Of a stretch of DNA of 64,000 nucleotides, positions 55,688-64,000 are shown in pieces. Origin of the DNA: Marinobacter iranensis (GTDB taxonomy: Bacteria; Pseudomonadota; Gammaproteobacteria; Pseudomonadales; Oleiphilaceae). The notes under the pieces are model-generated. The model was not told the origin of the DNA. It saw only the letters and a list, made by a program, of their open reading frames with translations, and did not search any database. How positions within the stretch are numbered: the stretch's first letter is position 1; every line of letters starts with the position of its first letter. The translations under genes and the position numbers were made by a program. The stretch is taken from contig NZ_JANCMW010000007.1 of the NCBI RefSeq assembly GCF_029207565.1, positions 177,612-241,611 on the forward strand, given 5' to 3'.

Positions 55688-55803
55688 AACACTAGTGTCC
55701 CAGATAACCCAAGCTCACACCAAACACACTGGCTTCCAACACCTATACTCCAATTGGTATAAAACCTGCAAAACCAAAAACAAACCAACAGGGAACCAAC
55801 ATC

Positions 55804-56751
55804 GTGTCCGCACCCGATCTGACCACAACCATCAAAACCCTGATCAACCAGGAATCCCTCCCGGACGCCTATGCCGACACCGTCAAAAAGACCATCCTCC
55901 CCCTGGCCCAACACCTCCACAGCCTCCGACAGGACCGGGCCGGGCCCATCGTCATTGGCATTCACGGCGCCCAGGGCACCGGAAAATCCACCCTGACGGT
56001 ATTCCTCAGGGAACTGCTGACGAAGCATTACCGCATCCCCACCGCCAGCTTCTCCCTGGACGACCTCTACCTCACCCGCGCCGAACGGGAAAGACTGGCA
56101 GAGGACGTACACCCGCTGTTTATTACCCGGGGCGTTCCCGGCACCCATGATATCGCCCTGGGCCAGCAGGTCATCGACCAACTGAAAGCCGCCGACTCAG
56201 GCACCGAAACACCCATCCCCGCCTTCGACAAATCCCGTGACGACCGCAGCCAACAATACCAATGGCCGGTATTCCGGGGTAGGGCGGAGGTGATCCTGGT
56301 CGAGGGCTGGTGCATGGGGGCAGTACCGGCGGCGAGTGACGAGGAACTGATGGAACCGGTCAACGAACTGGAGCGGTCAGAAGACCCGGAGGGCACCTGG
56401 CGCCAGTACGTCAATCGCTGCCTGAAGGGGGATTACAGCCGGTTCTTCAGCCAGGTCGACAGCCTGATCATGTTGCGGGCGCCTTCCATGGAATGCGTTC
56501 TGCAATGGCGCACTCTCCAGGAGCACAAGCTCCGGGAAAGGATGAGCTGCGCACCAAAAGAGGGCGGTGCTCGCAGTGGTGCCGCACAGCCATCGCGCAT
56601 CATGAGTGATGAAGAGGTTGTTCGGTTCATCATGCACTACGAGCGAATCACCCGCGCCAGCCTGGAGGAAATGCCGGCCCGGGCGGATTGCGTGATCAAC
56701 GTGGGCGAAGACCACAGTTTTGGTGAACCGCTGATCCGTCAGCGCCAGTAG
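55804..56751 (+). CDS. D-glycerate 3-kinase-like P-loop kinase
   Basis: A 315-residue kinase with Walker A GAQGTGKST (residues 55-63), FSLDDLYLTRAER, PAFDKSRDDR and VILVEGWCMG, the pattern of plant-type glycerate 3-kinase and its bacterial homologues. It phosphorylates D-glycerate to 3-phosphoglycerate with ATP. It starts at GTG and is the first of four genes whose products act on glucosylglycerate: the phosphorylase three genes on would release glycerate, which this kinase would return to metabolism or to new synthesis. The gap to the next gene is 11 bp. Confidence 0.88.
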   Translation: MSAPDLTTTIKTLINQESLPDAYADTVKKTILPLAQHLHSLRQDRAGPIVIGIHGAQGTGKSTLTVFLRELLTKHYRIPTASFSLDDLYLTRAERERLAEDVHPLFITRGVPGTHDIALGQQVIDQLKAADSGTETPIPAFDKSRDDRSQQYQWPVFRGRAEVILVEGWCMGAVPAASDEELMEPVNELERSEDPEGTWRQYVNRCLKGDYSRFFSQVDSLIMLRAPSMECVLQWRTLQEHKLRERMSCAPKEGGARSGAAQPSRIMSDEEVVRFIMHYERITRASLEEMPARADCVINVGEDHSFGEPLIRQRQ

Positions 56752-56762
56752 AGGACACAGCC

Positions 56763-57566
56763 ATGCCCAAACCCCGCCTGCTTCTGTTTTCTGATCTGGA
56801 CGGCACCTTGCTGGACCATGAGAACTATGACTGGTCCCCTGCAAAGCCCGCGCTGGCGCGGTTGGCCGCAGCGGAGATCCCGGTGGTGCTCAACTCCAGC
56901 AAAACCGCTGGCGAGATCCGCGCCGTCAGGGAACGGTTGGGCAATAACGCCCCTTTTATTGCTGAAAATGGCGCCGCAGTGGTCGTGCCCGCGAACTGTT
57001 TTGGACCGGGCCCCGAGCAGGTGCAGAGTTTTGGGGCATCGCGGGCGCAAGTGCTGGCGCTGTTGCGGAAATGTCGGGAAGCGGGCTTCCGGTTCCGGAG
57101 TTTCTCCGACATGAGCCCGGCTGAACTGGCCAGCCATTCCAACCTCTCGGAATCAGAAGCAGAACTGGCGAAGGACCGAGCAGGTACAGAGCCGCTTTTG
57201 TGGGAAGGGGACGAGGATTCACTGGCCCAATTCCGCCAGAAACTGGGCGAACACAACTGCCGTCTGGTGCAGGGTGGGCGCTTTCTCCATGTCATGGGCA
57301 CCTTCGATAAAGCCGATGGGGTCCGGTTCTTGCTAAAAAAATATCAAGAGCATTACGCGGGGGACCGGTTGATTGCCATTGCACTGGGTGACAGCCCCAA
57401 CGACCAACACATGCTGGAGGAGGCTGATATTGCGGTCATTGTGAAAGGCGTGCAGTCAGACAGCGTATCGCTTCCCTCCCAGAGCAGGGCGATCAGGTCC
57501 ATCAAGGAAGGCCCTGCAGGCTGGAACGAATGCGTACTGAATTTGCTGATTGAGTACGGTTACTGA
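56763..57566 (+). CDS. HAD phosphatase, mannosyl/glucosyl-3-phosphoglycerate phosphatase type
   Basis: A 267-residue HAD-superfamily phosphatase of the Cof/MPGP branch. The nucleophile motif is FSDLDGTLLD (Asp11, Asp13), motif II is VVLNSSKT, and the end motif ALGDSPNDQHMLEEAD binds magnesium. The family removes phosphate from mannosyl- or glucosyl-3-phosphoglycerate (E. coli YedP type). Next to a glucosyl-3-phosphoglycerate synthase-like gene, the expected product is glucosylglycerate. RBS GAGGACACAGCC precedes ATG. It is co-transcribed with its neighbours. Confidence 0.88.
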   Translation: MPKPRLLLFSDLDGTLLDHENYDWSPAKPALARLAAAEIPVVLNSSKTAGEIRAVRERLGNNAPFIAENGAAVVVPANCFGPGPEQVQSFGASRAQVLALLRKCREAGFRFRSFSDMSPAELASHSNLSESEAELAKDRAGTEPLLWEGDEDSLAQFRQKLGEHNCRLVQGGRFLHVMGTFDKADGVRFLLKKYQEHYAGDRLIAIALGDSPNDQHMLEEADIAVIVKGVQSDSVSLPSQSRAIRSIKEGPAGWNECVLNLLIEYGY

Positions 57567-57596
57567 AACCCGGTATTGAAAATAGGGAGCTCCACC

Positions 57597-58817
57597 ATGG
57601 GCGACTTTTATCAGAACGGCATCATAACCACACTCCACAACCTCTGCCGGCGGCCGGTGGAAGAGCTGGAAGCGGAACTGATGAGCTTTCGCAAGGCGCG
57701 GCCCATGTCACTGGTGTTGCCATCGCTGTATTCAGAGCTGGAAGGCCCTGCCCTGAAGAACATTGTGAAGGAACTGGCAAAGGTGCCCTACCTGGAGCAG
57801 ATCGTCATTGGCCTGGACCGGGCTGATGAGCAGGAGTATCGCCACGCCCTGGAGTACTTTTCCGGATTGCCCCAGCACGTGCGGGTACTCTGGAACGATG
57901 GCCCAAGGCTGCGGGCCCTGGACCTTCAGCTCCGGGAACAGAACCTGGCGCCCACGGAGATGGGCAAGGGCAGAAACGTCTGGTACTGCTTCGGGTATGT
58001 GCTTGCGTCGGGAATGAGCAAATCCGTGGCTCTGCACGATTGCGACATACTCACCTATTCCCGGGACCTGGTGGCCCGGCTGATCTATCCGGTGGCCAAT
58101 CCCAACTTCAACTATATGTTCTGCAAAGGCTATTACGCCCGCGTGGCGGATAGCAAAATGAACGGCCGGGTCAGCCGCCTGCTGGTCACGCCACTGATCC
58201 GCGCCCTGAAGAAAGTCTGCGGTCCCAGCGATTTCCTGGACTATCTGGACAGCTACCGCTACCCATTGGCGGGCGAATTCTCCTTCCGTACCGATGTGAT
58301 CAACGACCTGCGCATCCCCAGCGATTGGGGGCTGGAAGTGGGCGTGCTCTCGGAGATGAAGCGCAATTACGCCACCAACCGCCTGTGCCAGGTGGACATT
58401 GCCGACACCTACGACCACAAGCACCAGGAGCTATCCCCGGAAGACGCCAGCCGTGGCCTGTCCAAGATGAGCACCGACATCAGCAAGGCCCTGTTCCGCA
58501 AGCTGGCCACCAATGGAGAGATTTTCTCCAACGAAAAGTTCCGTACCATCAAGGCGGCGTATTTCCGCATCGCGCTGGATTTTGTTGAAACCTACCAGAG
58601 TGATGCCGTCATTAACGGGCTGAACTTTGATCGCCACAAGGAAGAGAAGGCGGTGGAGCTGTTTGCCCAGAATGTGATGCGGGCAGGGGCCTATTTCCTG
58701 GATAACCCCATGGACACGCCTTTTATTCCAAGCTGGAACCGCGTCACCAGCGCCATTCCGGACATCAAGGAACAGTTGCTCGACGCCGTGGAGCTGGATA
58801 ACGAGGAATATCGCTGA
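57597..58817 (+). CDS. Glucosyl-3-phosphoglycerate synthase-like glycosyltransferase (GT81)
   Basis: A 406-residue GT-A glycosyltransferase that would join glucose from an NDP-glucose to 3-phosphoglycerate. It begins [35 protein letters not shown] is the nucleotide-binding strand region, [15 protein letters not shown] follows, and HDCD (near residue 150) is the metal-binding DxD equivalent. [13 protein letters not shown] and [11 protein letters not shown] segments near 225-250 match GpgS. A TTG at 57576 would add seven residues; ATG 57597 with GGGAGC upstream is preferred. The product is handed to the phosphatase encoded just before. Confidence 0.85.
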   Translation: MGDFYQNGIITTLHNLCRRPVEELEAELMSFRKARPMSLVLPSLYSELEGPALKNIVKELAKVPYLEQIVIGLDRADEQEYRHALEYFSGLPQHVRVLWNDGPRLRALDLQLREQNLAPTEMGKGRNVWYCFGYVLASGMSKSVALHDCDILTYSRDLVARLIYPVANPNFNYMFCKGYYARVADSKMNGRVSRLLVTPLIRALKKVCGPSDFLDYLDSYRYPLAGEFSFRTDVINDLRIPSDWGLEVGVLSEMKRNYATNRLCQVDIADTYDHKHQELSPEDASRGLSKMSTDISKALFRKLATNGEIFSNEKFRTIKAAYFRIALDFVETYQSDAVINGLNFDRHKEEKAVELFAQNVMRAGAYFLDNPMDTPFIPSWNRVTSAIPDIKEQLLDAVELDNEEYR

Positions 58818-58842
58818 TGCGGACCGAACCGGAGCACTAACC

Positions 58843-60573
58843 ATGAGCAACACCCTGCACCACAAGCTCGCCACCATGCTGGACGTGGTCTATCCCGCTA
58901 TTGATACGGGTTTCCTGGCGGATCAGCTGCTGAAAACCATGGGGCTGGAGCAGGACACCCCCGCGCCACCGGCCCATCAGAACAACTGGGATGAGGCCGA
59001 TGTCATGCTGATCACCTACGCGGACACGGTTCAGCGCAGCAATGAAAAGCCCCTTCAGACCCTGTTCCAGTTTCTTGAGGACTGCCTGAAGGATACGGTC
59101 TCGGCGGTGCATATCCTGCCGTTCTTCCCCTACAGCTCGGACGACGGCTTTTCCGTCATGGACTACCTGGCCGTCAACGAGTCCCACGGCGACTGGGACG
59201 ACATCGAACGCATTGCCGGCAACTACAAACTGATGGCGGACCTGGTCATCAACCACATGTCGGCCCGCAGCCGCTGGTTCGAGAACTTCAAAAAGCGGAT
59301 TGATCCCGGCAAGGATTATTTTTTCGAGGCCCGGCCCACGGATGACCTGAGTGCCGTGGTTCGTCCCCGTACTTCGCCCTTGCTCAATGCGGTGCAGACG
59401 GACGATGGCGAGCGTTACGTGTGGTGCACCTTCAGCGAAGACCAGGTAGACCTGAACTTCGCCAACCCGCAGGTGCTGAACGAGTTTGTCGGCATCATCC
59501 GTTATTACCTGGAGCGTGGTGTGAGCATCTTCCGGCTGGATGCGGTGGCCTTCCTGTGGAAAGAGGTGGGCACACCCTCCATTCACCTGCAGCAAACCCA
59601 CGAACTGATCAAGATACTGCGCCTGCTCATCGAGCATCACACGCCTCACGGTGTGGTCATTACCGAAACCAACGTTCCCAACCGGGAGAACCTGACCTAT
59701 TTCGGCAACGCCAACGAAGCCCATGTGATCTACAACTTTTCACTGCCGCCACTGCTGATCAACACCCTGGTCACCGGTAACTGCCGGCACCTGAAAACCT
59801 GGCTGATGAGCATGCCGCCGGCCCAGATGGGCACCACCTACCTCAACTTTGTGGCTTCCCACGATGGCGTCGGTTTGCGCCCGACCGACGGCTTGCTCAC
59901 GGATGAGGAGAAGTTGCGGCTGATCAATACCATGGAATCTTTCGGGGGCAAGGTGTCCTACCGGCGCACGCCAGACGGCAAAGACCAGCCCTATGAAATG
60001 AACGTGGCACTGTTTGATGCGCTGAAGGGAACCGCGGAACGGGGCGCGGATCACTGGCAACTGCACCGGTTTATCTGCGCCCACACCATCATGCTGGCCC
60101 TGGAGGGCATTCCCGCGTTCTATATTCACAGCCTGCTGGGCACCGAGAACGATCATGAGCGGGTGGAGAACACCGGGCGGCTGCGCTCAATTAACCGTGG
60201 CCAGTGGAACCTGGACCGGCTGGAGGCAGAGCTGGCGGACCCCCTGAGCCATCATCACAAGGTCTTCACTGAGCTCAAGCGGTTGATTGCCATTCGCCGC
60301 AAGCAGCCCGCTTTCCACCCCAATGCCACCCAGTTCACCCTGCACCTGGGGCTGCAATTGTTCGGTTTCTGGCGCCAGAGCATGCGCCGGGACCAGTCCA
60401 TCTTCTGTATCCACAACATCACCGACGTGGTCCAGCAGGTGTCTCTTGGTGACATCAATTTGATCGGCACTGACCAGTGGCGGGACCTGATATCCGGCCT
60501 GAAGATCGACGACCTGTCCGGCAGCCTGACCCTCAAACCCTATCAAAGTGTGTGGTTGTCCAACCGGGAATGA
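58843..60573 (+). CDS. GH13_18 glycoside phosphorylase (glucosylglycerate, glucosylglycerol or sucrose type)
   Basis: A 576-residue GH13 subfamily 18 enzyme. It has the barrel landmarks [28 protein letters not shown], the nucleophile Asp233 in RLDAV, the acid/base Glu275 in ITETNVPN and Asp341 in [12 protein letters not shown]. Such enzymes use phosphate to split sucrose, glucosylglycerate or glucosylglycerol into glucose 1-phosphate. A glucosylglycerol phosphorylase of this subfamily is known from Marinobacter (literature memory), but the synthase, phosphatase and glycerate kinase in this operon point to glucosylglycerate. It follows the GpgS-like gene by 25 bp. Confidence 0.88.
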   Translation: MSNTLHHKLATMLDVVYPAIDTGFLADQLLKTMGLEQDTPAPPAHQNNWDEADVMLITYADTVQRSNEKPLQTLFQFLEDCLKDTVSAVHILPFFPYSSDDGFSVMDYLAVNESHGDWDDIERIAGNYKLMADLVINHMSARSRWFENFKKRIDPGKDYFFEARPTDDLSAVVRPRTSPLLNAVQTDDGERYVWCTFSEDQVDLNFANPQVLNEFVGIIRYYLERGVSIFRLDAVAFLWKEVGTPSIHLQQTHELIKILRLLIEHHTPHGVVITETNVPNRENLTYFGNANEAHVIYNFSLPPLLINTLVTGNCRHLKTWLMSMPPAQMGTTYLNFVASHDGVGLRPTDGLLTDEEKLRLINTMESFGGKVSYRRTPDGKDQPYEMNVALFDALKGTAERGADHWQLHRFICAHTIMLALEGIPAFYIHSLLGTENDHERVENTGRLRSINRGQWNLDRLEAELADPLSHHHKVFTELKRLIAIRRKQPAFHPNATQFTLHLGLQLFGFWRQSMRRDQSIFCIHNITDVVQQVSLGDINLIGTDQWRDLISGLKIDDLSGSLTLKPYQSVWLSNRE

Positions 60574-60588
60574 TGGCAGAATGCACGG

Positions 60589-61710
60589 ATGTCATCGAAC
60601 CTTCCAAACCATCAACCCCGCATCCTGCTCTTATCCGCCTACGATGCCGGCAGCCACAAACGCTGGCGTGAGCAATTGGTCGCCAGCCAGCCCGATTTCC
60701 ATTGGGAGGTTCTGGCCCTTCCGCCCCGGTTTTTCCGCTGGCGGATTCGCGGCAACGCACTGACCTGGCTGCAGGAACCGGCACTCCAGGCCAGTTATGA
60801 CCTGCTGATTGTCACTTCCATGGTGGATCTGGCGTCCCTGAAGGGGTTTCATCCCCATCTGTCGCGCACGCCCACGATTCTCTACATGCACGAGAACCAG
60901 TTCGCCTACCCGGACTCCGGCCGGCAGCACTCCAGCGCCGAACCCAAGATCGTCAACCTGTACAGTGCTGTTGCTGCGGATCAGGTGCTATTCAACAGCG
61001 CCTGGAATCGGGACAGCTTTCTGGTGGGCGCCTACCGTTTCCTGGAGAAGATGCCAGATGGGCTTCCTGACGGCCTGATCCATAGTATTCGTGAAAAGTC
61101 CCATGTTGTACCGGTGCCCATTGAAGACCGGTTATTTCTTGAAAGAGGCAGCGCCTTCAACCGGCAGTGTCCTCATTTGCTCTGGAACCATCGCTGGGAA
61201 TACGACAAGGCGCCGGACCGGTTACTGTTAATGCTGGATGCCCTGGTGGACGCAGGCCAGGACTTCCGGCTCAGCGTGGTGGGTGAGCAGTTCCGTAGTC
61301 AGCCGGAGACTTTTGGCCAGATACACGAGCGGCACCGGGAGCGCGTTGTAAACTGGGGGTACCTGAATAGCCGGGCGGACTATGATGACCTGCTGTCGGA
61401 AGCCGATGTGGTCATTTCCACCGCGCTCCATGATTTTCAGGGGTTGTCCATGCTGGAAGCCATGGCCTCCGGTTGCATGGCGCTGGCTCCCGATCGCCTG
61501 GCTTATCCCGAGTATGTGCCGGCTGCGCAGCGATACGCCGGCCATACGGATGACCCGGCGGCGGAAGCCGAGGCAGCGGCCGGCCTTCTGAGCCGGCTAT
61601 TGCATCAACCGCCAGAACCCTGTGCACCGCAAGCCTGGCGGCTCAGCAAACTGCAAAAGAAATATTACAAAGTGATCAGTGCAACCTTGGGCCCGCTGAC
61701 GGTATCCTGA
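60589..61710 (+). CDS. Glycosyltransferase, tRNA-queuosine mannosyltransferase-like (DUF3524 + GT4)
   Basis: A 373-residue GT-B enzyme. The N-terminal DUF3524 domain is recognisable from ILLLSAYDAGSHKRWREQL, the DLLIVTSMVDLASLKGF segment and TILYMHENQFAYPDS. The C-terminal GT4 half has LLWNHRWEYDKAPDRLL and the nucleotide-sugar segment ALHDFQGLSMLEAMASGCMALAPDRLAYPEY. The animal homologue (GTDC1/QTMAN) mannosylates queuosine in tRNA-Asp. Whether the bacterial protein acts on queuosine is unknown. It starts 15 bp after the phosphorylase gene and may only share its transcript. Confidence 0.85.
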   Translation: MSSNLPNHQPRILLLSAYDAGSHKRWREQLVASQPDFHWEVLALPPRFFRWRIRGNALTWLQEPALQASYDLLIVTSMVDLASLKGFHPHLSRTPTILYMHENQFAYPDSGRQHSSAEPKIVNLYSAVAADQVLFNSAWNRDSFLVGAYRFLEKMPDGLPDGLIHSIREKSHVVPVPIEDRLFLERGSAFNRQCPHLLWNHRWEYDKAPDRLLLMLDALVDAGQDFRLSVVGEQFRSQPETFGQIHERHRERVVNWGYLNSRADYDDLLSEADVVISTALHDFQGLSMLEAMASGCMALAPDRLAYPEYVPAAQRYAGHTDDPAAEAEAAAGLLSRLLHQPPEPCAPQAWRLSKLQKKYYKVISATLGPLTVS

Positions 61711-61739
61711 GCCAGACCCAAAACACGGAGTAAATGCAG

Positions 61740-62708
61740 ATGATGAGAGCCATCAAGGTTAGTGGCGACACATTGAGTTGGGAGGCGTACGACATCCCCT
61801 CCGAAGTGCCCGAAAATCATGTGGCTATTGATATTGCATGGACCGCCATCAACCGTGCGGACCTGATGCAGAGAGCCGGTGTGTACCCGCCACCGCCTGG
61901 CGCGTCGGACATCCTGGGCCTGGAAGTCAGCGGAACCATCTCGGAAGTGGGGAAGGGCGTGAATCACCTCAAGCCCGGAGACGAAGTCTGTGCCCTGCTT
62001 ACCGGCGGCGGTTACGCCACCCACGTGGTGGTGCCGGCGGTTCAGGTATTGCCGATTCCGAAAGGGTACAGCCTGGAAGAGGCAGCGGCGATTCCGGAAG
62101 TGTTTGCCACCGCGTGGCTGAACCTGTATCACGAAGCCGCCCTCAAGCCCGGCGAAAAGGTGTTGGTTCACGCCGCTGCCAGCGGCCTGGGTACCGCCGT
62201 TATCCAGTTGGCGACCGCTCTGGGTAACCCTGTGTTTGCCACTGCAGGGGATGCCGAGAAACTGGAAACCTGCCGAAAGCTGGGTGCCAGCGGTGTCTGG
62301 AATCGCAGGGACGGCTCGTTTGTCGATGCCGTAAAATCCTGGGGTGGGGTGGATATGGTGCTGGACCCGGTGGGTGGCAACTACATCGCCGAAGACCAGA
62401 AAGTACTGAATGTGGACGGCCGGATCATACTCATCGGCCTGATGGGCGGTCGCATGGCGGAAGTGGATCTGGGGCTGATGCTGATGAAACGGCATCGCCT
62501 GATCGGATCGACCCTGCGCTCACGGCCAGTGGCAGACAAGGGCGACGTAATGAGCGCTCTGTACCAGCACGTATGGCCGCTGCTCAGCGCCCGGCAGATT
62601 GACCCTGTCATCGACAGTTCCTGGCCTATCGAAAAGGCCGGTGAAGCCATGGCCTATGTGGCAGAGAACCGGAATATCGGGAAGGTGTTGCTGCAGGTGG
62701 CCGGGTAG
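61740..62708 (+). CDS. NAD(P)H-quinone oxidoreductase, PIG3-like MDR family
   Basis: A zinc-free medium-chain dehydrogenase of 322 residues. Landmarks are NRADLMQRAGVYPPPPGASDILGLEVSGTI, EVFATAWLNLYHEAALKPGEKVLVHAAASGLGTAVIQLA (Rossmann fold with the AAASGxG motif) and VDMVLDPVGGNY. It reduces quinones or similar with NADPH. Three ATGs are in frame (61734, 61740, 61743); GGAG at 61727-61730 fits 61740 best. It shares direction with the upstream operon and is convergent with the next gene. Confidence 0.9.
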   Translation: MMRAIKVSGDTLSWEAYDIPSEVPENHVAIDIAWTAINRADLMQRAGVYPPPPGASDILGLEVSGTISEVGKGVNHLKPGDEVCALLTGGGYATHVVVPAVQVLPIPKGYSLEEAAAIPEVFATAWLNLYHEAALKPGEKVLVHAAASGLGTAVIQLATALGNPVFATAGDAEKLETCRKLGASGVWNRRDGSFVDAVKSWGGVDMVLDPVGGNYIAEDQKVLNVDGRIILIGLMGGRMAEVDLGLMLMKRHRLIGSTLRSRPVADKGDVMSALYQHVWPLLSARQIDPVIDSSWPIEKAGEAMAYVAENRNIGKVLLQVAG

Positions 62709-62734
62709 ACCTCCGTCCCTGGAGGCTTTCGGGA

Positions 62735-63760
62735 TCAGTCGGCGATGTGCACCAGCTGTTTGCCAAAGTTCTTGCCTTTCAGCATGCCCTTGAAGGCTTC
62801 CGTGGCGTTTTCCAGGCCTTCCGCGATGGTCTCGCGATAGTTGAGTTCGCCAGAGGCAACGCGGTTGGCAAGGATGTTAGTGATTTCCTGATGCTTGTCC
62901 TGCCATTCCGTCACCAGAAAGAAGCGGTGCTCCGGTACCGGGTCCAGGGCCTTGAGTACATGGAAAGGTGTTTCCACCGAGCTCATGTCTTCCGCATTGT
63001 AGGCTGACACGAAGCCACAGATGGGCACACGTGCGCCGGGATTCAGCAAGGGTGCCACGGCGCGGGTTACGGCGCCACCCACGTTCTCGAAGTAGATGTC
63101 GATGCCATCCGGGCAGGCCGCCTTCAGGTCGGCTTCCAGGTTACCGGCCTTGTAATCCACGCAGGCATCGAAGCCCAACTCTTCCACCACATAACGGCAC
63201 TTCTCCGGGCCGCCCGCCACACCGATTGCACGGCAGCCTTCTTTCTTCGCCGTCTGGCCAACCACGGTTCCGACGGGGCCAGAGGCTGCGGAAACCACCA
63301 CCGTTTCACCGGCTTTCGGCTTACCCACGTACATCAGGCCACAGTAACCGGTGCGCCCGGGCATGCCAGCCACACCGAGGTAAGCCTGAAGAGGCACGCC
63401 TTCTTTCTGGTCAATTTTGTAAACCATTTCGGCATTGCCCGGGAACACCACGTATTCCTGCCAACCGGAGTAGCAGGTCACCAGATCGCCGACTTTCAGA
63501 TCGTCTGAGCGGGATTCCACAATGCGTGCAATGCTCTCGCCAACGATCACTTCCCCAATACCAATCGGATCCATGTAACCCTTGGCGTCGTTCATGCGGG
63601 GGCGCATGTACGGGTCCAGCGATAGCCAAAGCACCTTGGCCAGCACCTCGCCATCCTTTAGCTTTCGTATCGGGCGCTCTTCCAGCACCAGGTCGCCTTC
63701 CTGAATTTCGCCCTGTGGGCGCTGATTAAGAATCACCGCTCGATTGGTAGTGTTGCTCAC
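62735..63760 (-). CDS. NADP-dependent MDR oxidoreductase (CurA/leukotriene B4 dehydrogenase-like)
   Basis: A 341-residue medium-chain reductase without the catalytic zinc ligands. Landmarks are NQRPQGEIQEGDLVLEERP, DPYMRPRMND, GMPGRTGYCGLMYVGKPKAGETVVVSAASGPVG (NADPH-binding) and DIYFENVGGAV. Relatives reduce the double bond of alpha,beta-unsaturated ketones and aldehydes (curcumin reductase, 15-oxoprostaglandin reductase). The start is GTG (63760) with CGGAGATAA upstream. It is convergent with the quinone oxidoreductase (26-bp gap). Confidence 0.93.
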   Translation of the reverse strand: MSNTTNRAVILNQRPQGEIQEGDLVLEERPIRKLKDGEVLAKVLWLSLDPYMRPRMNDAKGYMDPIGIGEVIVGESIARIVESRSDDLKVGDLVTCYSGWQEYVVFPGNAEMVYKIDQKEGVPLQAYLGVAGMPGRTGYCGLMYVGKPKAGETVVVSAASGPVGTVVGQTAKKEGCRAIGVAGGPEKCRYVVEELGFDACVDYKAGNLEADLKAACPDGIDIYFENVGGAVTRAVAPLLNPGARVPICGFVSAYNAEDMSSVETPFHVLKALDPVPEHRFFLVTEWQDKHQEITNILANRVASGELNYRETIAEGLENATEAFKGMLKGKNFGKQLVHIAD

Positions 63761-63941
63761 AAGTTATCTCCGGTTGCGTAATGAAACCAGATTAGGGTGC
63801 AGGAGAATCGTTTTGAGGTCAACATCCCGGCTTTGGGGATGTGGGGTTACATTCTGCTGTCTGATCGTTATAATCACCGAAGCTCAGGACGAGCCGTTTG
63901 TAGATTGACTCAAATTCCAGACATCTTCAGGGACCGAAGAC

Positions 63942-64000
63942 ATGCCCCAGGCAACCGGACTGCAGTTCACGGCCACCCTTGGCCAACTCCCCAAAGACCT
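63942..64000 (+). CDS. Start of a probable type VI secretion VgrG protein (cut by window end)
   Basis: Only 19 codons are visible: ATG 63942 (CAGGGACCGAAGAC upstream) encodes MPQATGLQFTATLGQLPKD. The pattern ATGLQF followed by a short strand and LP is typical of VgrG N-termini, which begin the gp27-like domain of the type VI secretion spike. The evidence is a short N-terminal resemblance only. A 181-bp promoter region separates it from the divergent oxidoreductase. Confidence 0.5.
   Translation, partial: MPQATGLQFTATLGQLPKD

Overview
The window looks like the chromosome of a marine gammaproteobacterium close to Marinobacter (inference). The supports are moderately GC-rich DNA, gene order familiar from pseudomonads (nadK to pepN; thrS-infC-rpmI-rplT-pheS-pheT-ihfA-merR), TRAP and BCCT transporters, a compatible-solute operon and several large secreted lipoproteins. 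No transposase, integrase, phage gene or CRISPR array was found.

Layout. 0-4.3 kb: the end of an AraC-type regulator, tRNA-Asp with a near-consensus promoter, then a second AraC regulator divergent from fadH. 4.5-12.6 kb: coiled-coil protein, nadK, metallophosphoesterase, rhomboid protease, DUF1315, DUF2797 and pepN. Between the rhomboid and DUF1315 genes lies an unannotated minus-strand transcription unit of about 89 nt: a sigma70-like promoter overlaid by a perfect 19-bp Fur box, a 5' hairpin, a single-stranded centre and a strong terminator. I read it as a RyhB/PrrF-type iron-responsive small RNA. Its centre is perfectly complementary to the ribosome-binding regions of two Fe-S enzyme genes in this window, fadH (11 nt) and class I fumarase (10 nt). 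12.7-17.9 kb: DUF1329, YCF48-like and RND proteins, a probable envelope transport module. 18-21.8 kb: TAXI-type TRAP transporter. 21.9-29.3 kb: translation and IHF cluster, with infC starting at AUU.

29.5-33.9 kb is accessory: a four-gene sulfotransferase-themed operon, tRNA-Pro(GGG) on the minus strand, and a decayed glutamate-synthase-like pseudogene. 34-39.7 kb: BCCT transporter facing a three-gene ATP-grasp / transglutaminase-7TM / retropepsin operon of unknown product. 39.8-45.6 kb: rmuC, a periplasmic protein, an AraC regulator divergent from a CoA-transferase, and a membrane diguanylate cyclase whose GGDEF domain carries an internal deletion. 45.8-52.5 kb: an Ntn-hydrolase acylase lipoprotein and a Pla-1/cef-type lipase lipoprotein, convergent, then an enoyl-CoA hydratase/isomerase. 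52.7-55.7 kb: fumarase and SelO. 55.8-60.6 kb: glycerate kinase, phosphatase, glucosyltransferase and GH13_18 phosphorylase, which together could run a closed glucosylglycerate synthesis and recycling loop. 60.6-64 kb: a homologue of the tRNA-queuosine mannosyltransferase, two MDR-family oxidoreductases, and the first codons of a probable VgrG at the edge.

Start codons were reassigned where family alignment and ribosome-binding sites demanded it (nadK, thrS, infC, DUF1315, CoA-transferase, the 42-43 kb AraC gene, the retropepsin lipoprotein, GpgS). All homology statements come from reading the sequence, not from a database search.
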